26,671 bases of DNA, from contig JAICTB010000003.1 in the NCBI GenBank assembly GCA_025936595.1, forward strand, positions 1 through 26,671, read 5' to 3'. This DNA is from Thermoleophilia bacterium. Its GTDB lineage: Bacteria; Actinomycetota; Thermoleophilia; Gaiellales; Gaiellaceae. This document shows, piece by piece, positions 1 to 6,556 of the stretch. The stretch's first letter is position 1; every line of letters begins with the position of its first letter. The notes below the pieces were generated by a model that was given only the letters and a program-made list of their open reading frames with translations, did no database searches and was not told the DNA's origin. A program made the translations under genes and the position numbers.

Positions 1-350
1 ACTAGTTGGCGGAGGTGGACGTCCCAGAGGCGCAAGGAGCCGTCGCCGCCCACCGCCACGAGTGAAGTGTCGTCGGGCGAGAAGTCGAGTCCGGTGACGG
101 CGCCGCCGTTCCCGCGCAAGGTGAGACCGGCGCGCTGCCAACCGGCGACGTCGTAGAGCGTGACGACACCGGAGCTGTCACCGGCGGCCGGCAGCTTCCG
201 GTCATGAGAGAACGCGACCGCAAAGACGCCGTCCGCGCCTGGGACGAGCTTCGCCACCTGCATTCGGTGACGCACGTCCCAGATCGTGACCGAGCCGGTA
301 AGGCTTGCCGCCGCGAGGAGCCTCGCGTGAGCAGCCCTTCCCGCCTCGTT
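1..350 (-). pseudogene. WD40 repeat protein fragment, 5'-truncated, running off the left edge
   Basis: One minus-strand frame, open from about position 505 to the left edge, reads like the end of a WD40 beta-propeller. It has successive blades ending in TIWDV, TLYDV and LRLWDV, with the usual inter-blade signatures VFAVAFSHD and VTGLDFSPDD. No ATG, GTG or TTG lies in this frame before the GTG at 275, which is already inside the first visible blade, so the 5' part of the gene is missing. An upstream ATG at 360 is in another frame. I read it as a decayed or truncated member of the large actinobacterial WD40 protein class, possibly a 3' remnant of a longer signalling protein. It could instead be a real gene with a non-standard start. 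The blade homology is seen directly; pseudogene status is an inference. Confidence 0.6.
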
Positions 351-412
351 GCGGCCCCATCCGTGCCGTGTGCGACTTCGCGTGCGGAAACCTGCGCGTT
401 CTTGCCGAGGCG

Positions 413-1048
413 TCAGAGCCCGAGGGCGACCGCGGGTAGCGGCACGGGCGCCGGTCGTTCCCAGGAGTAGGCGACCTCGGCGAGCCGCGGCGGCCCGGCG
501 ATCAGCTCATGCCAGGCTGACGCCGCCGCCCAGAGGTCGATGTCCCCGAGCAGCGTCTCGAGCCCATGCTCGTCGGCCGTCTCGAAGATGAAGATCGCCT
601 CCGCCGGCGTCAGCAGCAACTGGTGCCGGGTCAGCGCCGTTTCGCTCGGATCAAACGGCGGTCCTTGGGCGGCAAGCTCGCGGACACGCTCGAGCGCGCC
701 TTCCTTCAACGGCACGATCACGGTCGCCCGCCGCGGCGCAGCCAGGCTCAGCTCGGAGAGGCGATCGACGAGCTCGTGGAGGATGCCGGCCTCCAAGACC
801 GTGCTGGTCAGGTGATAGACGCCCTGCGACCGCTCGATGACCAAGGAACGGCGACCGTCGACGCGCTCGTCTGCGTCATGTCCGATGCGCAGACCGCGCA
901 GCTCCTCGTAACGGATCTGCCGGTCGACCGCGCCGGTGCTGTTGGCGCCGTCGCCGACGAGGTGTAGCGCGCGCGGCCCGAGCTCGAGGCGGCCGACATA
1001 AGCCTGACCGTCAGGCTCGCGCCACTTGATCGCGTAGCTCGTCTTCAT
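413..1048 (-). CDS. hypothetical two-domain protein (PH-like N-terminus, alpha/beta C-terminus)
   Basis: This encodes a 211-residue soluble protein with no signal peptide or membrane segment and no function I can name. Residues 1 to about 90 look like a small beta-rich, PH-like domain (a tract around GRLELGPRALHL followed by RYEELRGLRIG and RRSLVIE). Residues 105-200 form a second alpha/beta unit (TVIVPLKEGALERVRELAAQ, then LTPAEAIFIFETAD, then LWAAASAWHELIAGPPRLAE), reminiscent of dimeric ferredoxin-like domains. Both domain readings are impressions from the residue pattern. The ATG at 1048 is preceded on its own strand by a TATCCT -10 box seven bases upstream and by no Shine-Dalgarno sequence, so the mRNA is probably leaderless. 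The palindrome at 1104-1120 matches those upstream of the NirK-like gene and the gene at 5538-6191, which suggests co-regulation. Confidence 0.75.
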   Translation of the reverse strand: MKTSYAIKWREPDGQAYVGRLELGPRALHLVGDGANSTGAVDRQIRYEELRGLRIGHDADERVDGRRSLVIERSQGVYHLTSTVLEAGILHELVDRLSELSLAAPRRATVIVPLKEGALERVRELAAQGPPFDPSETALTRHQLLLTPAEAIFIFETADEHGLETLLGDIDLWAAASAWHELIAGPPRLAEVAYSWERPAPVPLPAVALGL

Positions 1049-1054
1049 GTTCTG

Positions 1055-1060
1055 AGGATA
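1055..1060 (-). promoter_or_regulatory. -10 box of the gene at 413-1048 (TATCCT), leaderless layout
   Basis: On the minus strand TATCCT fits TAnnnT and ends six bases before the ATG codon, the spacing expected for a leaderless actinobacterial transcript. No clear -35 hexamer is visible, which fits an activator-dependent promoter. Confidence 0.4.
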
Positions 1061-1103
1061 GATCGCCTTTGACCATCCACCCGTCGTGGCCGCTACCGAT
1101 TCG

Positions 1104-1120
1104 ATTGCGGTAAGTCCGCA
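1104..1120. promoter_or_regulatory. palindromic operator, copy A (ATTGCGG-N5-CCGCA)
   Basis: The arms TGCGG and CCGCA are separated by TAAGT. The same ATTGCGG-N5-CCGCA layout occurs at 5395-5411 and 6280-6296, each time upstream of a minus-strand gene. The centre lies 55.5 bp from the centre of the -10 box of the gene at 413-1048, exactly as for copy C. It is a candidate activator site. Confidence 0.5.
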
Positions 1121-1129
1121 GTCGCGCTC

Positions 1130-1158
1130 GCGCAGAGCCCGCGACGCGAGCTCTGCGC
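1130..1158. repeat. inverted repeat with 9-bp arms
   Basis: GCGCAGAGC and GCTCTGCGC form a perfect 9-bp stem around an 11-base loop, just downstream of the small minus-strand gene that ends at 1169. The position fits a transcription terminator for that gene; there is no T-tract, which is common in GC-rich actinobacteria. Confidence 0.45.
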
Positions 1159-1168
1159 CACCGACGGC

Positions 1169-1506
1169 TCAGCTGGCAAGCGCAGCTTCGGCGGCCAGTC
1201 CGCGGACGACCAGATGGCCGTAGTCCGTCAGCGCCAGGGGCGTTGGTCGAGCCAGTGCCGTTCGTCGCGGAGCGTCTGGCGCCGCTGATGTATCTCCGCC
1301 GCCGGCAGCAGGCCGGCGAGCTCGATCGCCGCGAGCGCGCGGTCGGACGCGTCGAGCACCGAGGGCCAGCGGGCGATCAGCTGGTCGAGATCGACAGGCC
1401 GCTGTAACTCGGGCGTCGAGACCGCGCCGCGGTAACCCGCTTGGGGTTGCGGCCGACTCCGCTCGCGCCGCCTGGCACCACCGCGCGGCGCCGCGACGAC
1501 GGTCAT
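1169..1506 (-). pseudogene. small hypothetical gene with a probable frameshift
   Basis: The ATG at 1506 has a strong purine-rich ribosome binding region upstream (AGGAGG and GGGAGG). The frame gives 92 residues, including a natural-looking helical segment (DLDQLIARWPSVLDASDRAL, then ELAGLLPAAEIHQRRQTLRDE), and stops at 1228 just after DERHWLDQRPWR. In the next frame the reading continues with ALTDYGHLVVRGLAAEAALAS to a stop at 1169, also protein-like. Joining the two needs one extra C in the run of four Cs near 1240, so a single-base loss or sequencing error would explain the break. If the frameshift is not real, the gene is simply 1228-1506. I do not recognise the family. Confidence 0.45.
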
Positions 1507-1683
1507 CTAGCCTCCCGCCTCCTGCTTCTCGTTGAGTCCGCGCGGGCGGCCGCGAGCTCAAGGTCGTGACGGAGCTCGAGCGGGTGCTCGGCGACCCGGC
1601 AGACCGCTGCTTGGAGCGTGCAAAGACCCATGGGCTCCGCCTTCTGTGCTCTCCTTCCTTATGGAGCTCTGCAGAAAGGATGC

Positions 1684-1698
1684 GCCTCGGACCGAGGC
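1684..1698. promoter_or_regulatory. 15-bp perfect palindrome upstream of the kinase gene
   Basis: GCCTCGG-A-CCGAGGC is a perfect inverted repeat about 66 bp upstream of the GTG start at 1765, in the 258-bp gap between divergent genes. About ten bases on, GGGC-GAAAT-GCCC has a similar spacing. A GATAAT hexamer at 1743-1748 could be the -10 box of the kinase. Operator function is a guess. Confidence 0.3.
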
Positions 1699-1764
1699 CC
1701 GCCATCAGGGCGAAATGCCCCTCGTGCTGCGGGCCGCTACGGATAATGGCCCGGTGATGAGGTC

Positions 1765-3399
1765 GTGATCGAGCAAGACCACCGCCTGCGGGCGCTGGTC
1801 GGTGCCGGCATCGCCCTCGGCTCAGCGCGGACCCTCGACGAGCTGTTGCAGCGCTTGGTCGAGGCGGCCGCCGCATTGACCGGATCCCGCTACGCCGCGC
1901 TTGGCGTAATCGACGGCGAGGGCCGGGCCCTCGAGCGCTTCATCACCACCGGCGTCGACGCCGACGTGCGCCGGGCGATCGGCGACCCGCCGCACGGCCG
2001 AGGCATCCTCGGCGTCCTGATCCATAACGCCGAGACGTTGCGTCTGCACGACATCAGCGACGACCCGCGCTCGGCCGGCTTCCCGCCGAACCACCCACCG
2101 ATGTACTCCTTCCTCGGCGTGCCGGTGATGCTCCGCGACGTCGCGTACGGCAACCTCTATCTGACCGAGAAGGCCGACGGCGCCGACTTCGACGAAGAGG
2201 ACGAGGAGATCGTCAGCCTGCTGGCGGCGCAGGCGGCGGTGGCGATCGAGAATGCCCGCCTCTACGAGTCGGCGACGCGCTGGTCGTCGCAGCTCGAGGC
2301 CCTGAACGAGGTCGGCCTGGCGCTGGCCTCGGAGATCGAGCTGCCGCGGCTATTGGCGCTCATCACCAAGCATCTGCGCACACTGATCGATGCGCGACTG
2401 GTCGCGATAGCCCTACCCCGCGCCGACGGCATCCTCGTCATCGAGGCTGCCGACGGCGACAGCGCTGGAGAGATAATTGGCCTCGAGCTCGAGCGCGCCG
2501 GCTCCAAGAGCGGCCGCGTCCTCGAGCGACGGCGAGGCGAGCTGGTCGACGACCTGCGCTCGGACCCCGAGGTCGACTACCACGTCGCCCGCCCGCTGGC
2601 CGCGACGACCGGCCTCTACGCCCCGCTTATCGCCCGCGATCGGGTGATCGGCGTCCTGATCGCCCACGACAAGGTCGGGGCCGACCCGCGCTTCTCCCCG
2701 GACGACCTGCGACTCGCCGAGCAGTTCGCCGTTCGTGCCGCCGTCGCCGTCGACCAGTCGGCCCGCGTCGCCCGCGAGGCACTGCGCCGCGTGGTCGAGA
2801 CGCAGGAGCTCGAGCGGCGTCGACTGGCGCGCGAGCTCCACGACCAGACCGGGCAAGAGCTGACCTCGGTCATCCTGGGCCTGAAGGCTGTGGAAGAGGC
2901 GGAAGATGCCGACAGTCGCGCGACCGCGCTCGCGCAGGTGCGCACCCAGGTGGTCGAGACCCTGCACGACGTCCGCCGTCTGGCGGTCGAGCTGCGGCCG
3001 AAGGCGCTTGACGACTTCGGTCTGGTCGCCGCCAGCGAGCGGCTTGCGCAGACCTTCGCCGAGCAGACCGGCGTCAAGATCGACTTCCTCGCCCAGCTCG
3101 GTGACGAGCGGCTGGCGGGCGAGATCGAGACCGCCCTCTACCGCATGATCCAGGAGGCGCTGACCAACATCGTCAAGCACGCGCACGCTGCAACCGTCAG
3201 CATCGTCCTCGCCCGCTCAGGCGGGTCTATTAGCGCGATCGTCGAGGACGACGGCCAGGGTTTCGACACCTCGGCCCGGCCCGAGGGCATGGGGCTTGAC
3301 GGCATGCGCGAGCGCCTAGCCCTGGTCGGGGGCAAGCTAAAAATCGAGTCTCGACCGGGCGGCGGGACGACACTCTTCGCAGAGGTGCCCCTGCCATGA
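1765..3399 (+). CDS. sensor histidine kinase, GAF-GAF-HisKA_3-HATPase (DevS/DosT-like layout)
   Basis: This encodes a 544-residue cytoplasmic sensor kinase without membrane segments. Residues 5 to about 165 are a first GAF domain (TGSRYAALGVID, then GVPVMLRDVAYGNLYLTEK). A second GAF domain spans about 170-340. The dimerisation/phosphoacceptor helix of the NarX/DesK class carries the H-box RRLARELHDQTGQ with His359. The HATPase_c domain has the N-box with Asn468 (EALTNIVKHAH), then VEDDGQGFD and GMGLDGMRERL. Two GAF domains before HisKA_3 are the layout of the DevS/DosT haem sensors, but ligand binding cannot be judged here. It starts with GTG and only a weak ribosome binding site. The regulator gene overlaps its stop by four bases (ATGA), so the two are translationally coupled. 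The nearby NirK-like gene and shared palindromes suggest redox or oxygen control (inference). Confidence 0.92.
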   Translation: MIEQDHRLRALVGAGIALGSARTLDELLQRLVEAAAALTGSRYAALGVIDGEGRALERFITTGVDADVRRAIGDPPHGRGILGVLIHNAETLRLHDISDDPRSAGFPPNHPPMYSFLGVPVMLRDVAYGNLYLTEKADGADFDEEDEEIVSLLAAQAAVAIENARLYESATRWSSQLEALNEVGLALASEIELPRLLALITKHLRTLIDARLVAIALPRADGILVIEAADGDSAGEIIGLELERAGSKSGRVLERRRGELVDDLRSDPEVDYHVARPLAATTGLYAPLIARDRVIGVLIAHDKVGADPRFSPDDLRLAEQFAVRAAVAVDQSARVAREALRRVVETQELERRRLARELHDQTGQELTSVILGLKAVEEAEDADSRATALAQVRTQVVETLHDVRRLAVELRPKALDDFGLVAASERLAQTFAEQTGVKIDFLAQLGDERLAGEIETALYRMIQEALTNIVKHAHAATVSIVLARSGGSISAIVEDDGQGFDTSARPEGMGLDGMRERLALVGGKLKIESRPGGGTTLFAEVPLP

Positions 3400-4082
3400 G
3401 CGAGCCGGCCAGCGAAGCGAGCGCCAACGACCGCGCGGTCATCCGCACGCTGATCGTCGACGACCACGCCGTCGTCCGCAGCGGCCTGCGCAAGGTCCTC
3501 GAAGCCGAGCCCGACATCGAGGTCGTCGGCGAGGCCGGCGACGCCCGCAACGCGGTTTTTGAGACACGAGCCAAGAAGCCCGACGTGATCCTGATGGACG
3601 TCGTCATGCCGGGCAAGAGCGGTATCGAAGCCATCCCCGACGTCCTTCACGAGGCCCCCGAGGCCAAGATACTCATCCTGTCGATGCAGGACGACGCCCG
3701 CTACGTGCGGGAGGCCTTCGAGGCCGGCGCCTCCGGCTACGTGCTCAAGGAGGCCGCCGACACCGAGGTCGTCGCCGCCGTCCGCGAGGTGGCCGCCGGC
3801 GGCCGCTACGTCCACCCCACCCTCGGCGCCCGCCTCGTCGTCGCCGACGCCGAGGAGCGCAAGCGCGCCGCCGAGGACCCCCTCTCGGACCGCGAGCGCG
3901 GCGTCTTGCGCCTCTTGGCCCTCGGCCACACCAACCAAGAGATAGCCGACCAGCTCTACATCTCGGTCCGCACCGCGGAGACTCACCGCGCCCACATCAT
4001 GCTGAAGCTGCGCCTGACGACCCGCGCGGAACTCGTGCGCTACGCCCTCGCCCAAGGGCTGTTGAACGAGTCGGATCAGTAG
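3396..4082 (+). CDS. NarL/FixJ-family response regulator (receiver + LuxR-type HTH)
   Basis: This 228-residue protein is the partner of the upstream kinase. The receiver domain (residues 17-135) has the acidic pair Asp22/Asp23, the phosphoacceptor Asp68 in VILMDVVMPG, and the conserved Lys in GYVLKEA. The C-terminal LuxR-type helix-turn-helix starts at about 160 (LSDRERGVLRLLALGHTNQEIA) and has the recognition part YISVRTAETHRAHIMLKL. The ATG overlaps the kinase stop. Regulators of this class bind short inverted repeats as dimers, and the palindrome ATTGCGG-N5-CCGCA in front of three nearby minus-strand genes is a plausible target. That link is an inference. The gene converges on the NirK-like gene, leaving a 50-bp gap with no clear terminator. 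Confidence 0.93.
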   Translation: MSEPASEASANDRAVIRTLIVDDHAVVRSGLRKVLEAEPDIEVVGEAGDARNAVFETRAKKPDVILMDVVMPGKSGIEAIPDVLHEAPEAKILILSMQDDARYVREAFEAGASGYVLKEAADTEVVAAVREVAAGGRYVHPTLGARLVVADAEERKRAAEDPLSDRERGVLRLLALGHTNQEIADQLYISVRTAETHRAHIMLKLRLTTRAELVRYALAQGLLNESDQ

Positions 4083-4132
4083 CGGCTTGAGCCCAGCGCT
4101 AACGACGTCCGCCCGGTCTGAGCGCACCTCAT

Positions 4133-5290
4133 CTAGTGGGACATCGTGCCCTTGACATTGCCGACATTGAGGAGGCCGACCTGGCCCTGGTCGACTGCAG
4201 CGAACGCGTGCGACACGAACGGGTACAAGCCCGGCTGGTCGATCTTGACGTCGAACACGCCGCCGCCACCCGCGGGCACGGTGACTGTCTGCACGTCGTG
4301 CAGCGCGTCGGCGGGCTTCATGTCGCCGAAGACGTAGGCCGTGTTCAGGATCGTCCCCACGATGTGGAAGTCGGTGTCGAGCGAGGGACCCGCATCGACG
4401 ACCCAGAAGCGGACCAGGTCGCCCGGGCTCGCCGTCAGGGGATGCTTCACGTACTGACCGGCGTAGCCGTTGAAGGTCATCCAATCCGGCTGCCGGGCGT
4501 GCGCCTTCGCCATGTTGAACTGCGCCGGCTTCTGGAGCCCGTCCGAGTCGAGGTACCACTCGCTCGCAACGAGGACGTAGTTCTCGTCGGCCCTCGGCAG
4601 CACACCCGGCTTCGGCTCCACAACGATTGCGCCGTACATGCCGTTGGCAATGTGCATCAGCACCGGCTTCGTGCCGCAGTGGTACATGAAGACACCCGGA
4701 TCATTGGCCCGGAACGTGTACGAGACCGACTTGCCCGGGAAGACATCGCCGAACGCCTTGTCGGGTGCGATGCGAGCGGCGTGGAAGTCGACCGAGTGCG
4801 GGATGGCGCCGTTGTTGGTCAAGGTGATCTTCACCAGCTGGCCCTGGCGGACGTGAATGATCGGGCCGGGCGCGCCTCCGGCCCAGGCCCAGGCGGCGTA
4901 CTTGATGCCGGGCGCGATCTGGATGTTGAGGTCCGTCAGCACCAGGTGCACGTCGACAACCGGCCCTGCCGGCGCGGCCGGCAGCGTCGCCGGGTAGGCC
5001 TTGTGCGCGGCAGCCAGCGAGTCGGCGTTGGCGGGCGCGGCTCCGGCGTAGCTCGTCAATGAGCCGAGGTTCGTCGAGCTCATGTCCATGCCGCCCATCG
5101 AGGAGGCGGGCGCGCTCGCGGCGGCATGTGCCGCATGATCGCGCAGGTTGCGGGCGTCGAGCCACATCATCAGCGCGACGAAGCCGAGGACGGCGACGAG
5201 GAGACCGAGCAACAGCGAGACGACACCGACCAGCGCGTCCTTGTAGCTGACTGAACTGAGGTTCCTCGCGGTATAGGACGAGCCACTCAT
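4133..5290 (-). CDS. membrane-anchored NirK-like copper nitrite reductase / two-domain multicopper oxidase
   Basis: This encodes a 385-residue protein with one N-terminal membrane segment (about 20-43), a His/Met-rich linker (50-70) and two cupredoxin domains. The ligand set of copper nitrite reductases is all visible. Type 1 copper: His165, Cys205, His213, Met218. Type 2 copper: His170, His204 and His361. The catalytic pair is Asp168 (HSVDFH) and His309 (TDFHIVG). By family knowledge it would reduce nitrite to nitric oxide outside the membrane; a related laccase-like oxidase role is possible because such anchored actinobacterial forms are little studied. ATG at 5290 follows AAAGGAG. Its promoter has a TACCTT box and a perfect 17-bp palindrome further upstream. 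No NO reductase or copper chaperone lies nearby. Confidence 0.85.
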   Translation of the reverse strand: MSGSSYTARNLSSVSYKDALVGVVSLLLGLLVAVLGFVALMMWLDARNLRDHAAHAAASAPASSMGGMDMSSTNLGSLTSYAGAAPANADSLAAAHKAYPATLPAAPAGPVVDVHLVLTDLNIQIAPGIKYAAWAWAGGAPGPIIHVRQGQLVKITLTNNGAIPHSVDFHAARIAPDKAFGDVFPGKSVSYTFRANDPGVFMYHCGTKPVLMHIANGMYGAIVVEPKPGVLPRADENYVLVASEWYLDSDGLQKPAQFNMAKAHARQPDWMTFNGYAGQYVKHPLTASPGDLVRFWVVDAGPSLDTDFHIVGTILNTAYVFGDMKPADALHDVQTVTVPAGGGGVFDVKIDQPGLYPFVSHAFAAVDQGQVGLLNVGNVKGTMSH

Positions 5291-5322
5291 CGTTGCGATC
5301 TCCTTTGTTGAAGTCTCAGTCG

Positions 5323-5328
5323 AAGGTA
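5323..5328 (-). promoter_or_regulatory. -10 box of the NirK-like gene (TACCTT)
   Basis: On the minus strand the block CGTCCTACCTTCG contains TACCTT (TAnnnT). Most of the same block recurs at the promoter of the gene at 5538-6191. The predicted leader is about 25-30 nt and includes the AAAGGAG ribosome binding site. Confidence 0.45.
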
Positions 5329-5395
5329 GGACGCGGCACGCGCCTCTCCCTCCACGAACACCCGCATCGCGACACCGGCATGACCGCAGACTTCA

Positions 5396-5412
5396 TTGCG
5401 GGTTTCCCGCAA
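5396..5412. promoter_or_regulatory. palindromic operator, copy B (TTGCGGG-TTT-CCCGCAA)
   Basis: This is a perfect 17-bp inverted repeat and the best copy of the shared element. Its centre is 78.5 bp from the centre of the NirK-like -10 box, 23 bp (about two helical turns) further than copies A and C. It does not match the classic FNR half-site TTGAT. Confidence 0.55.
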
Positions 5413-5416
5413 CGAC

Positions 5417-5440
5417 CGAGGGCGGCTTGCGCCGCCCTCG
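5417..5440. terminator. hairpin, 10-bp stem with TTGC loop (twin 1)
   Basis: CGAGGGCGGC and GCCGCCCTCG form a perfect stem around TTGC. It lies between the NirK-like promoter and the end of the gene at 5538-6191, and shares its nine-base arms GAGGGCGGC with the hairpin at 5498-5521. It is a likely terminator of the minus-strand transcript arriving from 6191, without a T-tract. Confidence 0.45.
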
Positions 5441-5497
5441 TCGGGGGAGGAACGCGGTAGCTGCCTGCCTTCCTTCCGATGATTGGAGGCATCACGA

Positions 5498-5521
5498 GGA
5501 GGGCGGCGACCGCCGCCCTCC
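5498..5521 (-). terminator. hairpin, 10-bp stem (twin 2), directly after the gene at 5538-6191
   Basis: GGAGGGCGGC and GCCGCCCTCC pair around a 4-base loop, starting 16 bases past the stop codon at 5538. This is the expected place for a transcription terminator. Confidence 0.55.
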
Positions 5522-5537
5522 CGATTGCCGTGATGGA

Positions 5538-6191
5538 TCAGGCCGTGATCGGCCTCGTCTGCGTGCGACGCGCGAAGGCGAGACGGCTAGTCCCGCGCAG
5601 CGCCCCGCCGACCGCCAGCACCAGGAAGCCGATGCCGGAAAGCAGTAGGGCGACGCCCACAACGATGCCGAAGATCGCCAGCTGCTCGGCCATGTAGGAC
5701 GTGTTGAGCGCGGTGGTCAGCGCCGTCTCGGTCACCCAGATGTTGCGGGCGCCGTTCTGCAACGGCTGCTTGGTCTTCAGGTCAGTGACGGCGTACTGCG
5801 TGTTGTCGGTGCCGCCACCGGGCATCAGCTGTGACTTCGGCGTGTCGGGCTTGGCGGTGTAGATGCCCATCTGTGAGTACGTGTACCCGCCGGTGGCCTC
5901 GAGCGCGTGGATGCGCATGTAGCTGGCGAAGGCGCGAGCGCGGTCGCCGGTATTGATCGGCTTGCCAGCGACGTCAACCGTCGGCAGCTTGATGCTGGCC
6001 GGTAGGCCGGCCTTCTGGGCCTCGGCCTTGATCGCTGCCGGCGTCATGTCGGGCGTGCCGACGATCTGCTCTTGCTGAAGACTTGTGTGAACGGTCGAGC
6101 GGCCGTTGACGCCGAGGACGATCGCCGCGACGCCGAAGGCGACGAGGACGATGCCGGCTGCGATGCCGCCCCACTCGAGAAACTTGCGCAT
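5538..6191 (-). CDS. two-helix membrane protein of unknown function (family often mislabelled LigA)
   Basis: This 217-residue protein has one membrane helix at each end (about 8-30 and 170-195) and an extracytoplasmic middle domain of roughly 135 residues. Notable patterns in the middle are GTPDMTPAAIKAEAQKAG, ASYMRIHALEATGGYTY and ARNIWVTETALTTALNTSYM. From memory this resembles an actinobacterial family sometimes annotated as aromatic ring-opening dioxygenase LigA; nothing in the sequence supports a dioxygenase. I chose the ATG at 6191 rather than the one at 6245 because AGGAGG lies just upstream of it and the protein-like pattern begins there. Its promoter carries the same -10 block and palindrome as the NirK-like gene, so a role in the same envelope or respiratory response is plausible. 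Confidence 0.8.
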   Translation of the reverse strand: MRKFLEWGGIAAGIVLVAFGVAAIVLGVNGRSTVHTSLQQEQIVGTPDMTPAAIKAEAQKAGLPASIKLPTVDVAGKPINTGDRARAFASYMRIHALEATGGYTYSQMGIYTAKPDTPKSQLMPGGGTDNTQYAVTDLKTKQPLQNGARNIWVTETALTTALNTSYMAEQLAIFGIVVGVALLLSGIGFLVLAVGGALRGTSRLAFARRTQTRPITA

Positions 6192-6230
6192 TTCGGTTCC
6201 TCCTCCTGATCGGTCTTGCTTCCTGATCCG

Positions 6231-6236
6231 AAGGTA
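6231..6236 (-). promoter_or_regulatory. -10 box of the gene at 5538-6191 (TACCTT)
   Basis: The minus-strand block CGTCCTACCTTCG is identical to that of the NirK-like gene. Directly upstream, AGGACG and CGTCCT form a 16-bp inverted repeat (6236-6251) covering the spacer next to the -10 box. Confidence 0.45.
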
Positions 6237-6279
6237 GGACGGCAACGTCCTCTCACCATCGGGCTTCGTTCACAGACTC

Positions 6280-6296
6280 ATTGCGGCTTTCCCGCA
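6280..6296. promoter_or_regulatory. palindromic operator, copy C (ATTGCGG-N5-CCGCA)
   Basis: TGCGG and CCGCA flank CTTTC. The wider context CAGACTCATTGCGG closely matches CAGACTTCATTGCGG at copy B. The centre lies 55.5 bp from the centre of the -10 box, identical to copy A. Confidence 0.55.
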
Positions 6297-6427
6297 CGCC
6301 GGCTGCGGTCGAGTGGCGGCCGAGGTCGCACGCGCACGCAAAGCGCGAATAAGTCCGACCACTCATGACACGCAGAAACCGTGCGGCTGCGCTCGAGCCC
6401 GCGTAGATCGACTCCTCCTCACATTCA

Positions 6428-6467
6428 TGGTAAGGAGGGGTCGACGGTTCGAGTCCGTCAGATGGGC
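6428..6467 (+). pseudogene. tRNA 3'-half fragment, Thr(GGT)-like
   Basis: From the anticodon loop onward the sequence reads like a tRNA. It has TGGTAA (anticodon GGT plus two A), then stem strand GGAGG, a four-base variable loop GGTC, and the T-arm GACGG-TTCGAGT-CCGTC with the GTTCGA signature. A 3' acceptor-like strand, AGATGGG, follows. The 5' half is not intact. The mate CCCATCT is absent, the D-arm is only vaguely present (GCTC ... GATC), and about eleven extra bases separate the 5' anticodon strand from TGGTAA. I therefore do not call a functional tRNA. A clean 3' half is what integrases leave at attachment sites, but no integrase is in the window. Confidence 0.5.
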
Positions 6468-6502
6468 TTCGAGAAGTCGCTGCCGATCGACCGCTGAACC
6501 TG

Positions 6503-6544
6503 GGGTCGAGTCGTGCGAGGCTGCGCCGCCGAACGACTCGACCC
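6503..6544 (-). terminator. hairpin with perfect 12-bp stem after the membrane-protein gene
   Basis: GGGTCGAGTCGT and ACGACTCGACCC pair perfectly around an 18-base loop, starting 12 bases past the stop codon at 6557 on the minus strand. Terminator is the simplest reading; no T-tract follows. Confidence 0.5.
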
Positions 6545-6556
6545 GCTTGTTCGGTC

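Larger units (their letters stand above)
6297..6556. other. gene-free stretch
   Basis: No convincing protein-coding frame is seen between copy C of the operator and the end of the membrane-protein gene at 6557. The stretch holds the tRNA-like fragment (6428-6467) and a long hairpin (6503-6544). Frames crossing it give peptides such as DSNRRP and GLEPSTP, which are typical antisense translations of a tRNA T-arm, not real protein. Confidence 0.6.

Noticed and set aside
5396..5412. FNR or NnrR binding site at the NirK-like promoter
   Set aside because: The arms are TTGCGGG/CCCGCAA, not TTGAT/ATCAA, and the site is too far from the -10 box for a classic FNR-type promoter.
5538..6191. Annotation as aromatic ring-opening dioxygenase LigA
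   Set aside because: This name seems to circulate for similar proteins, but the sequence is a two-helix membrane protein without any dioxygenase motif.
6380..6470. Complete functional tRNA-Thr gene
   Set aside because: The 5' acceptor strand does not pair with AGATGGG, and about eleven extra bases break the anticodon arm.
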